Of a stretch of DNA of 64,000 nucleotides, positions 1 through 12,105 are shown in pieces; position 1 is the first letter of the stretch; each line of letters starts with the position of its first letter. The notes beneath the pieces are model-generated. The model worked only from the letters and a program-made list of their open reading frames with translations. It was not told where the DNA came from and did not search any database. The stretch is from NCBI GenBank assembly GCA_019454045.1, contig SKCR01018431.1, positions 1 through 64,000 of the forward strand. The letters run 5' to 3'. This stretch comes from Zanthoxylum bungeanum. Its lineage: Eukaryota; Streptophyta; Magnoliopsida; Sapindales; Rutaceae. Made by a program: the position numbers and the translations under genes.

Positions 1-192
1 TTCGAAACGAAATAGACCAACAGATAGGCTAAAGTATTAAACCATCACGGTAAGACCGTAATGGAAAATACTTAAGCAATAAGTTTCTATTATACTTGAA
101 AGAGTATAGTATTCTTTCAAAATGAGGACTCCTCCCGGAACATGTCAGTTTGACGGTGTGTCCGAACTGAGTAACCGAAATTTGTTAGACAT

Positions 193-3060
193 GATAAGGT
201 TAATCTTGAGTCGCTCTGAGCTACCATTTCCTTCAAAGGATAAGCATTAACAGTGCAAAACTTATTTTGAATAAGGTTCCATAAAAATCTGTTTGACAAA
301 CTTCATATTAAATATGAACGGGAAGGAAACTGGGTTTCTCATTCCTGATAATTTGGGTATGCTAGGCATATGTTTGGATGATACCAAACTAAAACCCAAA
401 TTGGATAAGTGCCAATTGTAGGTTATCCAAGGGAAACCATAAGTATAGTACTTATACAACTCACTAGAGAACAATGTAATTGTTGCTCGCCATGCGGTTT
501 TCCTAAGAGGAATACCGATATGCAGTGGTAAGTGGGAGGATAGTAAAACTCGATGAAAATCAGAGTAATACTATTCAAGGCATCGAATCCTAATGGAACA
601 CATATAGTTCATCAAGGATGAAACTATAACATTAATCTTCAAATACACAAGAACAACGTAGTTCGGAGAGAGTCAGAGAACATCCTGGGTATGGGTTTCT
701 GATCTCACCTTATAAAGATGTTAATCTTTTGAGGTATACCAACTGACTACGTATGAGGAAGTGATACAAGGTATCGACTCCCTAATTATGACAAAGTGTC
801 ATGAGTCCGAAATGGATTTCATGTATATCAACAAGTTTGGATACTGGTTGATGTACCGCAAGGCATTGTGCTTATTGGTACTATAAGTCTTCAAGGAAGA
901 CGTACATGGATGGCAACATATCAACGTACAGAACTAGGCTTGTAGCGAAAAGGTAGAGTTATCAATATTGTGTTGATTACGACGAAACCTTTTAACTGTT
1001 GCCATGGTAAATCCATTTGGATAGTGCTTGCGGACGCCGTATGTTTCATTCATGAAATATGGCAGTAGAATGGCAAAACCACTTTCCTTAACGGAAACCT
1101 TTTGGAGGATGTCTTCAACATCCTGTCGGTTTTGTCGTACCATAACAAGCAAACAAGGTTTGCAGGTTATTCGATCCATGTTTGGATTGAAGCAAGCATT
1201 AGGTTCTTGGAATTATCGTTTTGAGGTAATCATAATGGAGTATGATTTAATTCAAAACGAAATAATTCTTGTGTATATAAGGAAGTTAGTGGGAGCGCAC
1301 TGACAGTGAATATCCTGAATAATAATGATAATATGTCATTTCTTGGAAATGACATTCCCATAAAATAATCGGTGAAAGCTTGGCTTTCCTGAAAATGACT
1401 ATAAGTCACCAACGGTACTATACAGTTTGAATAACGGTACAGTGAGCTGGAAATCTTCCAAGCAAGATATTGTTACCGAATAAACAACAAATGCTTGATG
1501 CGACTAATGATAAGGTTAATCTTGAGTCACTCTGAGCTACCATTTCCTTCAAAGGATAAGCATTAACAGTGCAAAACTTATTTTGAATAAGGTTCCATAA
1601 AAATCTGTTTGACAAACTTCATATTAAATATGAATGGGAAGGAAACTGGGTTTCTCATTCCTGATAATTTGGGTATGCTAGGCATATGTTTGGATGATAC
1701 CAAACTAAAACCCAAATTGGATAAGTGCCAATTGTAGGTTATCCAAGGGAAACCATAAGTATAGTACTTATACAACTCACTAGAGAACAATGTAATTGTT
1801 GCTCGCCATGCGATTTTCCTAAGAGGAATACCGATATGCAGTGGTAAGTGGGAGGATAGTAAAACTCGATGAAAATCGGAGTGATACTATTCAAGGCACC
1901 GAATCTTAATGGAACACAAATAGTTCATCAAGGATGAAACTATACCATAATCTTCGAATACACAAGAACCGCGTAAGTCGGAGAGAGTCAGAAAACAACC
2001 TGGGGTATGGGTTTCTGATCTCACCTCATAAAGATGTCTATCTTATTGAGGAATACCAACTGAGTACGTATGAGGAAGTGATACAAGGTATCGACTCCCT
2101 AATTATGGCAAAGTGCCATGAGTCCGAAATGTATTTCATGTATATCAACTATGTTTGGATACTAGTTGATGTACCGCAAGGCATTGTGCCTACTGGTACT
2201 ATATAAGTCTTCAAGGAAGACATACATGGATGGCAACATACCAACATATAAATCTAGGCTTTTAGCGGAAAGATATCGTTATCAACATTGTGTTGATTAC
2301 GATTCAACCTTTTACCTGTTGCCATGGTAAATCCATTTGGATAATGCTTGCTAATGTTGCATGTTTCATTAGTAAAATATGTCAGCTGAATGGCAAAATC
2401 GCTTTCCTGAAAAGGAAACCTTTCGGAGGATTTTTACAACATCTTGTCGGTTTTGTCGTATCAAAACTAGCAAACAAGGTTTGCAGGTTATTCGATCCAT
2501 GTTTGGATTGAGGCAAGCATAGATTCTTGGAATTATCGTTTTGATGTAATCATAATAGTTTATGATTTAATTCAAAACGTAAATGATTCTTGTGTATATA
2601 AGAAGGTTAGTGGGAGCGCGCTAACAATCGTTTTCGTATAAAATAATGATAATATATGTCATTTCTTGGAAATGATATTCCCATAATAACTATCGGTGAA
2701 AGCTTGGCTTTCATAAATACTCTCCGAGAAATCGTATATTGAAAAATGTACGCGACCTGGTGTCTCATATGCTTTGAGCATATGTATTCACAAACAGGCC
2801 AATCGAAGTGATAGTCACTGGATTGATGTTAAGAACATCTGTTAGTATCTTAGAGAACTACGGATGCTGTCTTAGTTTATGGAGAAAGAGAACTTGAAGT
2901 GACTGGGATAACTACTGCAAGTTTCCTAACCGATAAAAATGATTATAAGTCGCAAACGGTACTATACGGTTTGAATAACGGAACAGTGAGCTGGAAATCT
3001 TCCAAGCAAGATACTGTTACCGAATAAACAATAAATGCGGGTTATTGCTGCAGTTGAGGC
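193..3060 (+). repeat. Partial tandem duplication inside copia pol
   Basis: The sequence beginning at 193 restarts at 1509, an offset of 1316 bp, after an RNase H-like stretch ending near 1495. The copies at about 193-1495 and 1509-3060 are nearly identical at first; an open frame at 262-474 recurs unchanged at 1578-1790. The first copy lacks about 230 bp of RNase H that the second has at roughly 2711-2940. The related element at 50560-52704 has no such duplication. Confidence 0.85.
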
Positions 3061-3356
3061 AGCAATAGAAGCCTTCTGGGTCGATAACAAAATCTAATTA
3101 GATTAGATATAATTCTGTTAGCAGCTGAGCTAGGCGTAACCACAAGCTAAAGACTTAACGGTCTCCTCAATGATCCAGATACATACTTCGTTCATTCATC
3201 TGATTCGTTCGAATCATACATCGTGGTGATGTGATGATCGAATAAATTGCATCAGATGATAATCATACAAATCCGCTGACGAAAGCCTTTTCTCAGCAGT
3301 TTGAGCCAACCGTACATAGTTCGGGTGTCAGACACTCAAGTGACTGGCTATAGGCC

Positions 3357-3367
3357 AAGTGGGAGAT
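3357..3367 (+). other. Polypurine tract of copia copy A
   Basis: AAGTGGGAGAT directly precedes the LTR start TGTTGGACAATT. This is the usual plus-strand primer site of plant copia elements. The same tract occurs at 52694-52704 and, in antisense, at 57072-57082. Confidence 0.85.
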
Positions 3368-5430
3368 TGTTGGACAATTATGACCCATAGCGTCACTATT
3401 TGTACAGATCATGATGTTGTTGTACAAATTAACTATGTGACAAAGGAGATTGCACTCTTATCATTTGTGATTAGATCACCAAGATGTATAAATGATAAGA
3501 GGTACCTATGATTTGTTCCTGGATTGAGAATGATATGAGACAGTATCATTCCACGAAGGATAAATCATTAAATATCCCTAGTCAGAGTAATATCGAGATT
3601 GGACATCGATAAATACGTAAAAGACTAGTATTACACTTGTGCGCGTTGTGAGGGCACAACGACATAATTCTCATATATTTGGGTATAGGATACTCATGCA
3701 AGTGTAATAGAAGGTTTTGTTTTACCGATGGTACGGAAAACAGCTTCACTCTGGATAGACCCCCTCGGAATTCCATTGGTAGTATGACTATATGTCTATG
3801 GAAGTCTGAAATCAGGGTAGGTGTATTTGGTCTTAACCTGAGACTTGCACCGCTAATACTTGCGACAATCAATATACTTTGGTTGCGGTCGTCTAGGGCT
3901 TTAACAGGTTCTGTGTACGCCTATGCTGGGTATATTAAGAATCGTAGTGTGTTGGGTGTGATGTCAAGACGGAAGTGTCACTCCAGTCATAGTGGAGATG
4001 ATGGTCACGTAGGATACGAGACCGGTTCTCTTAAATGTTGCAGCTATCGGGATATTATGACAAAGTCATGTATATCTGATTATAGAGACTAGTTACCAGA
4101 CATCCGACATGTGCTTCGTACGGGGCAGACATAATTCCAGCCCCAGGCCTAGCACGTGATCATCCGATACTGGATCGACATACACAATACTACATATACT
4201 ACGCCTAATATAGATCTTATATTCATGTAAGGATATTTCTGGAGAATTGGGTAGGCATGGCGCTTTGCTAGAAGCCAACCTTGTCTTGTAAATCGGTACA
4301 AACGTAGTACGAGGTACTTACGTGTTCGAAAGGTCCGAAGACCGAATTTACTGCCAACATATCTGGGGATCTCATGGGTCGCTTCCCGAAGATTCACCAA
4401 TGACGTATGACTCACACTTTATTAATCTGGGATTAATTTGATGAGAGAGAAAATTAATCTGGGATTAATTACGGAGATATTTTATCTGGGATAAAATATC
4501 ATTTAAAGAGAGATAATGATTAATTTGGAATTAATCGATAAATTAATATATTCGATATATTAAATAAAAATTGGATTTCGACGCGGAATTAAAATTAGAT
4601 TTTAATTCGGGAGAACGAATTAATTTAGAATTAATTCGTTCACGATGTGAATAATGATTTCACTAGGCATAATCATTTAATTACGTACGTCGCACGAAAA
4701 ATTCGTTAATTTGGAATTAGCGAACCCGAGCCCGGGATTGTTTGCGAGCGCATTCGCATTTCGAATTCGAGTGCGGCACGCAAGTCAAATCATTAGTCGC
4801 TTCAAGCGTCAAATCATTAGTCACTTTGAGTGATGTGACAACTTGTCACTTGATTTGATTGATTGATGGATTGATGTGTGTTGATGGAAAACATTTAATG
4901 CTTGACTTTTGAAAATTGAAATATTGTATATGTTAATTGATTTTTGGAAATTAATTAACCATTACACTTTTTTCATTTCTCTCTCTCTTCTTGCAACCTT
5001 TACGATTTTGGAGCCAAAAATGCTCCTCTCTCTCACACGATCTTGGACCTTCTTCTTCCCTCTGTTTTCTGCAAAACCGAGACTAAGGAGAAGCTTTGGA
5101 TGATTTGTGGCAAATCATCAAGGTGCTAGCACACTCTAGGAGACATACCAAGGTAATAGAGCAGTGATTTCGTGGGCTTGGAATACCATCACATAAGCTT
5201 GGAGCTTGGAGCATGAAGAAAGCCGAAAATGGAGCCCAAACCAGTGAGCTTGAAGACTTCAATGGAGGACCACACAGCCCACTGCCGAATGCAAAATGGA
5301 GGAGCAGAAATTTTTGTTCTTCGTAGCATCCAATCCGTTCGATTTGAGTATGATTCCGCCATTCTCCTTTGTTGTATTCACTTGTTTTTCATTGCTTGAT
5401 AATGATCCTTGGACCTTAGAGAATCCAACA
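3368..5430 (+). mobile_element. 3' LTR of copia copy A
   Basis: A 2063-bp LTR that starts TGTTGGAC and ends TCCAACA, giving the terminal inverted repeat expected of an LTR. The start is fixed by the upstream polypurine tract. At 5431 the sequence changes abruptly to the gag of an antisense element of the same family, so copy A probably inserted into that gag. Its 5' LTR would lie left of the window, so the target duplication cannot be tested. Confidence 0.9.
4421..4724. repeat. Ladder of short palindromes with 3-nt centres in copia LTR A
   Basis: Eight successive inverted repeats, each with a 3-nt centre: 4421-4437 (7-bp arms, centre TGG), 4452-4470 (8, TGG), 4476-4500 (11, TGG), 4518-4536 (8, TGG), 4543-4563 (9, TCG), 4586-4608 (10, TAG), 4613-4641 (13, TAG) and 4702-4724 (10 with one mismatch, TGG). 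Several are separated by GAGAGA-rich spacers. The other LTRs of the family have the same series. Confidence 0.9.
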
Positions 5431-5900
5431 ATTCGATGTTAGCAATCATCTGCGACACCTAGTGCTCGACATATGTACCCTCTGACATACGCGAGCGAAA
5501 GAGCTTCTTTTACAATTCATACTTCTAAGATCTAAGGTTAGATCTGTGAATATCCTTCAATTTCAACATCATGGTATAAGGATCTAATCCTTTGTTTTGA
5601 CAACGAAATTAAGGAGTCATTACGGCAAGCATGATGGATTGAGCACCAAAGTTATCATCACGATGAGTCTTCTAAAGCTCATGTTCTACTATTTGCTCAA
5701 CTCCGGGCTCAAGCCCGAGAGGTTTCTCTATTATATAGAGTAACTTCTTGGCTTCTAGGACTATCCTGATATTCAATTCCCAATCTAAAAATTGTGCAGT
5801 TAAAGACATTTTCACCTAGGATTATGTTCTTTTACGCTAATCTTTCAGCTATATTGATTGCTATAGTCCAACCATCCAATCAATAATTTCGGGTACAATC
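5431..5900 (-). pseudogene. Copia gag 5' remnant, antisense copy B
   Basis: Similar throughout to 59445-59900, where the antisense frame reads as a copia Gag N-terminus. Here it is broken by stops. The gag is cut at 5431 by the end of LTR A, so only its first part is present. The reading direction is leftward, matching the leader, PBS and LTR to the right. Confidence 0.7.
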
Positions 5901-8147
5901 AAATATAATGATTACTATAGTCCAACTATATAATCAACTATAAATGATCGGTTATATTCAAATGTAATGATTACTATAGTCCAACTATATAACCAACTAC
6001 AAATGAAGTAATGTGTTGTACAGTCTAACTGTTTCAACGAAAGAAATATTAAATATTAGTCCAACTAATATATTTATTACAACGATAAATAAAATAAAAG
6101 AGCGCGTATTGGCAAGTATTTAAACGAAATTGCAAATTTAATATTTGCCTCCCACTATTTTTCGGCGAGCCTCTAACCCTCTGTGGAGTACTCGGGAAAC
6201 CTAGTTTCCTAGTGGGCTAGAATCCTGTTAAATAACACACAACCTTTACTTTGGCCAACAAGTTGTATGAAACTTAACTAGATAGATCTCTAAGATCAAT
6301 TGGATCCCATCCAATTCCTAGATCCAGTAGGTGGACCTCCAAGTCCGAAACATATATCCAATATATGTAAATATATCTAATATATTTCCTAACCTTTTTC
6401 CTCTAAATCAACTAAGCCTTGGCTTTAGCTCAACAAGCTTAATGATTCTAGTTAAGCACGACCCATTGACAGTGGGAAAGCTTTGTAATCGAGGTCGATG
6501 AACAAGAAGTGACCTTGACTTTGGCCAACAAATCACAACTTCCCAAGACACACGATATGTAACAAAACTTACGTGGTTCAAACACATCCGCGATGGACAA
6601 AGGTCTTGACTTTGGCCAACAAACCAATGCCAATCTTGGATCTTGAGAGAGAACCACTCAATGGAAGGAAAAACGTTTAATATTTGATGAGGATTTTTCG
6701 CGTAAATTGGCAACCAATTTATTATCTTTGATTAGGTCTCATTATACACCCTTAAGCATGCATTCTAAAAGCATAATAAGGCGCGAAATAAATTAATAAT
6801 GATATGTGGATGGATATATAACAAACTTTGTTCCTAGAACAAATCTCTCCATTTCTTCTCTCCCGCTAGCAGTATTCTTACTTCTACCCAATTACATAAC
6901 ACTAATAGAAACCTCATTTGCATTGAGGGGAATTTGTGAGAAGAGAAATACAAAAAGAATAGAGATAATAGGCTGGACATGCAGGTCCAATTTAATAAAT
7001 TCTAAATTTATTACAACAATTTCCAAGATTGCCCTCACCCTTCTAATATCCATTCGATATACATTATTCATACAATACATCCAAGTATTCACACAAAGCA
7101 TGTTATCAATCAATCTAATCCAATTAATTAATCTTTGATTAATGACCATCCAATATTCAAACAACGATTTGATTTGCGCGATTCCAACTCGTTTAAGAAT
7201 AAATACTCAAAGTACGTATTCTTGAATTATATCGAACTATAATTTTAAATCCAATTTAAATTATAATCAATACTAATTCATATTTAATTCCAAATTAAAT
7301 AATTGCACTTTTAAAAGTGCCTTTTAGACTTGGATTCCAAATCAAATCTACATGGGTCTCAAAGGCCCAATTAGTATCCAATACTTTTTAATTAAAGTCC
7401 AATGGACTTTTAATTAATTCTTTAGGCATGGGCTTTGACCATTATGGATCAAACCCAAATGCCAAGGCCCTATTAAGGAATCACCATTTCTGCCAAAAAT
7501 CAATTTAGGCCCATTAGGCCCAATTAAATTATTTAAAGGCTCAATTGTCATATTTGGACTTTATTGAAATGGTTTTAGGCCCAATTGGATCCAACCCAAT
7601 TGTCATAAACCAAACTTGGCCCAACCAAGCCCATTAAGCCCAATTACAACAATTAAATTAATACATATTTCCAAATTACATATTAATTCAATTCAAGTGT
7701 AATTAACATAATTAATCAACTAATTTAATGTTTCCAAAACACTAATTAATCCAATTAATCATGCTCAACATTTCCAATTAATGTCCAACATAAATTGAAG
7801 CAAAATCAATCTATTACATGTTATATAACTCACGACAAAGGCAAGAATTCATCATGCAATTTGATTTCAATCTAATTAAATCAACATTTAACATACAATT
7901 CATGCCATCAACACATCCAATCGTTAATTTTCAAAAAATCACCATGAGCAACCTAGGGGATACATTCGGCCAAGCATGGATTTTTGGGGATTTTTGATCT
8001 AATAAATTTATTTCAAATCCAATGATATACAAATCCAATTCAACATCATATAAACTCAACCAACTCATCAATTTAGGCAAATCAACTCTAAGTATAAAAT
8101 CCCAAATTAAAGTCATGAACCCTAGATTTTCAAATCAAACTTAGGAG
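5901..8147 (-). mobile_element. Long 5' leader of antisense copia copy B
   Basis: About 2.2 kb lies between the primer-binding site and gag, long for a copia element and comparable to the BARE/Angela type. It contains three copies of CTTGACTTTGGCCAACAA or near variants (about 6244, 6514 and 6605), a cluster of GGCCCA/GGGCC motifs at about 7355-7650, and an antisense open frame of about 100 codons at 6408-6713. That frame begins at TTG and has no ATG in its first third. No known coding domain is visible. Confidence 0.7.
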
Positions 8148-8159
8148 GCTCTGATACCA
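8148..8159 (-). other. Primer-binding site, tRNA-iMet type (copy B)
   Basis: Read on the minus strand this is TGGTATCAGAGC, one base inside the LTR end ...AAACA. It is the standard initiator-Met PBS of plant copia elements and is intact here, whereas the same site at 62087-62098 carries a substitution. Confidence 0.92.
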
Positions 8160-8160
8160 T

Positions 8161-10142
8161 TGTTTGTGTTCCTAGAACATGCCAAGGATCTCTAAGAGTG
8201 ATTTGTGTGTGAATAAATCAAATGGAGTTGCGGAAATACTCACATTGGTCGGATTTAGGATTTCAAAAATTCTTCCTTTGTTGGATGTAATAGAAGCTCC
8301 AAGCCTTCAAAGTAGATTCCAAACTCTAGGATTGGTTTCCCTATCACCTTCATTTGTCTCTTTAAAGTGCTAGCTTTGTAGAATTTTGCAACAAAATTCC
8401 ATGGGAGAGGGAGCAAGCTCACGGTTTTGGAGAAAGGAATAAGAGTGAATATTAACTTGTCTTACTTCCAAAGTTTGACTTGTTAATTTATATTAGGTTG
8501 GTGTGTAGGATTTGGTTTGAGTGTAGAAAAAGCAATCCCAAGCTTTTACTCAACCAATTACCAAATTCCATCAAGTGTCAAACACATTGATGTAAGTTGG
8601 TGGGCCCCACTTCAAATTCCAAATTTAAGTCGGATAATCCAACACGTAACTTCACTCGGGCCCGGGTCCATTTAATTCCGAATTAAACGAATTTACCATT
8701 ACGACTTAATTAAATCCAATTTAATTAAATAATAATGTCTCACAATATTATTACGTAAGTCGCTTACGAATTAATTCTAAATTAATTCGTTTGCTTGAAT
8801 TAAAAATCCAATTTTAATTCCTCGTTGAAATCTAATTTCAATTAATATATCTAATATATTATTTTAGCCCAATCAAATAAATTAAATAGAAAAATCTAAT
8901 TTCACTATTAAATTTATTTTACCGATTAATTCCAAATTAACCGCGTTCTCTCTTCTCGACGAATTTAATCCCAGATAAATTCTCGACGCAATTAATCCAA
9001 GATTAATTCTTTCTCTGTTAATTAATCCCAGATTAATTCTTGTCGTAATTAATCCCAGATTAACTTTCACTCTCATAATTAATCCCAGATTAATATTGTT
9101 CGAGTCAAATATCATTGGTGAATCTTCGGGAAGCGACCCAAGAGATCCATGGATATGTTGGCAGTAAATACGGTTATCGGACTATCCGAATACGTGCGTA
9201 CCCAGTACCACATTCTTACCGATTTATAAGACATGGTTGGCTTATAGCAAAGTACCGTGCCTACCCAATTCTCCAGAAATATTCTTTAAATGAATATATA
9301 ATCTTTATCAGGCGTAATATACAGTGTATTGCGTATTACGATCCAGTATCGGATATCACATGCTTGCCATGGGGCTGGAATTGTGTCTGCCCCGTACGAA
9401 GCATATATCGGATCACTGGCAACTAGTCTCAATAATCGGATAATCATGACCTAGTCATATTATCCCGATGACTGCAGTACATAAGATTACCAGTTCTGTA
9501 TCCTTGCGTGATCATCATCTCCATATGACTGAAGTGATACTTCCATCTTGACATCACACCCAATACACTAGGATTCTCAGTATAACCAGAAGAGGCGTAC
9601 ACAGAACCTGTTAAAGCCCCGGACGACCAAAACCAAAGTATACTGATTGTCGCAAGTATTAGCGATGCAAGTCTCAAGTTAAGACCAAATACACCTACCC
9701 TGATTCGGATTCCCATAGACACATAGGCATACTACCAATGGAATTCCGAGGGGTCTATCCAGAGCTAAGCTGTTCCCGTACCATCGGTAAACAGAACCTC
9801 CTATCACACTTGCATAAGTATCCAATACTTAAATATATGAGAACTATGTCGTTATGCTTACATAACGCGCACAAGTGTAATACTAGCCTATTCCGCATTA
9901 TCGATGTCCAGTCTCGATAATACTATGACTAGGGATATTTAATGATTAAACCTTTCGTGGATTAATATTGTCTCATATCTTATTAATCCGGTACTAATCA
10001 TATGGACTTTTATCATTTATATATCCAGGTAATCCAATTACAAATGATGAAAGAGCAATTTCCTTTGTCTCATAGTTAATTTTGTACAAGAACACCATGT
10101 CCTTTACAAAATAGTGATGCTATGGGTCATAATTGTCCAACA
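8161..10142 (-). mobile_element. 5' LTR of antisense copia copy B
   Basis: A 1982-bp LTR in antisense. Its biological start (TGTTGGACAATT) is at 10142 and its end (AACACAAACA) at 8161, next to the PBS. The palindrome ladder lies at about 8690-9105, with loops CCA/CTA, the complements of those on the sense copies, and several copies of AATTAATCCCAGATTAATT. The biological start abuts the protease of the gypsy element to the right and splits it, so copy B is younger than that element. Confidence 0.9.
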
Positions 10143-10445
10143 CTGTGAACTCAACCTCGTCTTCTATTGGGCCCACTTTGACCACTGTGATTAAAGTACC
10201 TTCGACTCTCTGTTTGCTATCGTCATATGCTTTGATAGTCATGCTGGAGGGGCTTAAATTCGTTGTCTGCATACCCAACCTGACATAATCTTCAAAGGGC
10301 ACACATTGATAGATAAGCCATCATCCCCCATTACACAAGATGTCTTATTTCCTCTTACTTTCGCTCTTATGAATAGTGGCTTGTTGTGATTCATCCCCTC
10401 CATCAGGAGCTCTTCTTCAGAGAATGTTATCATCTACCTACCCTC
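10143..10445 (-). pseudogene. Gypsy (Tat/Ogre-like) protease, truncated
   Basis: Aspartic protease of a Ty3/gypsy polyprotein, read leftward. The D-D-G-containing active-site stretch (GDDGLSINVC) precedes a segment resembling the LG...LSPSSMTIKAYD flap region. The two parts are in different frames, consistent with a one-base loss near 10293. The protein is cut at 10143 by copia LTR B, so the rest of pol is not present. A protease follows gag in this element type, which fits the position. Confidence 0.75.
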
Positions 10446-10859
10446 TTTCTGTATCGACCCTACGAACATTGTCGGGTTTGCATCTTCAAGTACCATTATC
10501 TTGCTTAGAGCTTCTACCATGGCACACATGTGCTCTTGAGAGGCGCATAATAACTCTCATATGCTCACATGTGCCCGTGTTTTCTTCAATTGACGCAACA
10601 CAATATCCCCCTCGGTGTTATCCGTATTCTCCGTCACCTCTCGACCTTCTGTTAGCACTTCTTTACCTTTCTCTTTACATCATTGTAAAAACATCCAATG
10701 CGAGTCATCCCATTTACCTCCTCTTCGTCACTGCTCGAGAAGTTTTCCCAAAAATCTCTCCTCTGCTCTATTTCATCTTCACTGTTGCTATCCCATATCC
10801 CCATGTAAGAAGCTTAGTGGTTGAGAGTTTGGAGGACAAAACTTTCGAGCAGGCCAGAG

Positions 10860-12105
10860 TTGATCATGTATGTGGGTGGTAGAACGGAGTGGTAATTGGG
10901 TAGAGGGTTTCTGTGTGTGTTGGGTTGTTCTTTTTCCGAGTCGATATTTTATGGGTGTCAATGAGGTCTTGGATCTCATGCCTAAGGCGGGCATAGTTTT
11001 CAGTTTTGTGGCCTTTTTGCTGGTGGTAGTGACAGTATAGGTTTAGGTCGAGGTGGTGTGGCACAGGGTTTGGAAGTGGTCTAGGTTCTAAGGGTTTTAG
11101 GAGTCATTGTCTCTTCAGCTTTTCAAACACCTTTGACAGAGGTCTACCAAAATCAGAGAATCGCCTGTTTCTCATGGCGGCGACTTCAGCATGAGCGAGC
11201 TTGATCCCTGAAGGTCCTCCAATGGTCTTTCTATTCTGGCTGTAAAACTTTTTGTTCTCCGCTTCCTCTTCCTCGATACCCATGACAGTTTCTCTTAACT
11301 CTCGAAATTCACTAATCATGGAGGTCATCCTTCTCAGCTTGTTATAAATGGAGGGCTTGGTGCCCTTAATGATCATCTTAATCTGGTCCTTCTCCGAGGG
11401 CCGTGTCTGCATCTTTAAGAGCTGGCTTCTCCAACGATCCACATAATCTTTGAAGCTCTTCTCTAGCTTCTGTTTGGTGTTTTCTAGGTCACGGAATGAC
11501 AAGTCTATCTCCATGTCCGTAACATATTGGTTCAGAAAGGCCTCCGCTAATGCCCTTCAGTCATCCCTTACCTTTTTCTCCAGGCCATGACACCATACTA
11601 CGGGCGCCTTTTCCAGTGACATCATGAACATCTTCTGCACCTGACGCTTCGACAAACCCACTGAACTCATCACTGAAACATATTGTTGGAGATGGACCCT
11701 ATGATCTGCGTTTCCATTGAACTTGGCCATGTCAGGTATCTTAAACTGGGGAGGCAGCTGTTCTTCGAAAGTCATCGCATCATAGTCTAATAGATTTTCA
11801 TGTTTTCCGTTCATCTTGGGTTTAACTGACTTTACTTTTTCTCTGAGTTTCTGTAACTCTGCCTGAGGCCCGACTATCCTTCCCGCGGCATACTCAGCTA
11901 TATCGTCGTCAAAAATAGGGATTTCTTCGCTCACCCTATTCGGGGGCTCCTCACGCCTTCCATCCCCGTTGTTTTTGTTCCCACTGTGCGGGGTACTGTC
12001 AGACTGGCTACAGTGTTGGTCAAAGCTTGTAGTTGCTCGATAATTTTGGTGATGTTGGACTCCAATTGATCTATGTGGGAATCTTCACTGTCTGATGCAT
12101 CCATG
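10860..12105 (-). pseudogene. Gypsy (Tat/Ogre-like) gag, antisense copy C
   Basis: Nucleocapsid/capsid gene of a gypsy element, read leftward from a likely Met near 12105. Open segments at 11557-11934 and 11104-11514 carry the retrotransposon-gag core (around YHGLEKKVRDDW and YVDRWRSQL in the sense copy). A zinc knuckle of the C-x2-H-x4-H-x4-C type lies near 11030, but its last Cys is Tyr here. Stops at 11557-11559 (W to TGA) and 11104-11106 (apparently R to TGA), and a one-base deletion near 11970, break the frame. A homologous gag lies in sense at 39920-40690. About 400 bp between the knuckle and the protease (10446-10860) is open only in pieces. Confidence 0.85.

Larger units (their letters stand above)
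1..3367 (+). pseudogene. Decayed Ty1/copia pol (integrase to RNase H), sense copy A
   Basis: Remnant of a copia polyprotein gene. Around 150-240 the reading resembles the integrase stretch around RRNRTLLDM; around 1080-1210 and 2390-2530 it resembles the reverse-transcriptase stretch that includes GLKQA; around 2990-3090 it resembles the end of RNase H. The order IN before RT is the copia order. Stops and frameshifts occur throughout and no YVDD box survives, so it is not functional. The relic runs into a polypurine tract and a 3' LTR, and its 5' part lies outside the window. It is the same family as the sense element at 44713-56724. Family assignment is firm; domain borders are approximate. 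Confidence 0.85.

Noticed and set aside
3582..4415. Frames of 61-137 codons inside the copia LTR
   Set aside because: LTR sequence. Similar frames recur in other LTR copies through nucleotide similarity only, on both strands, with frequent stops.
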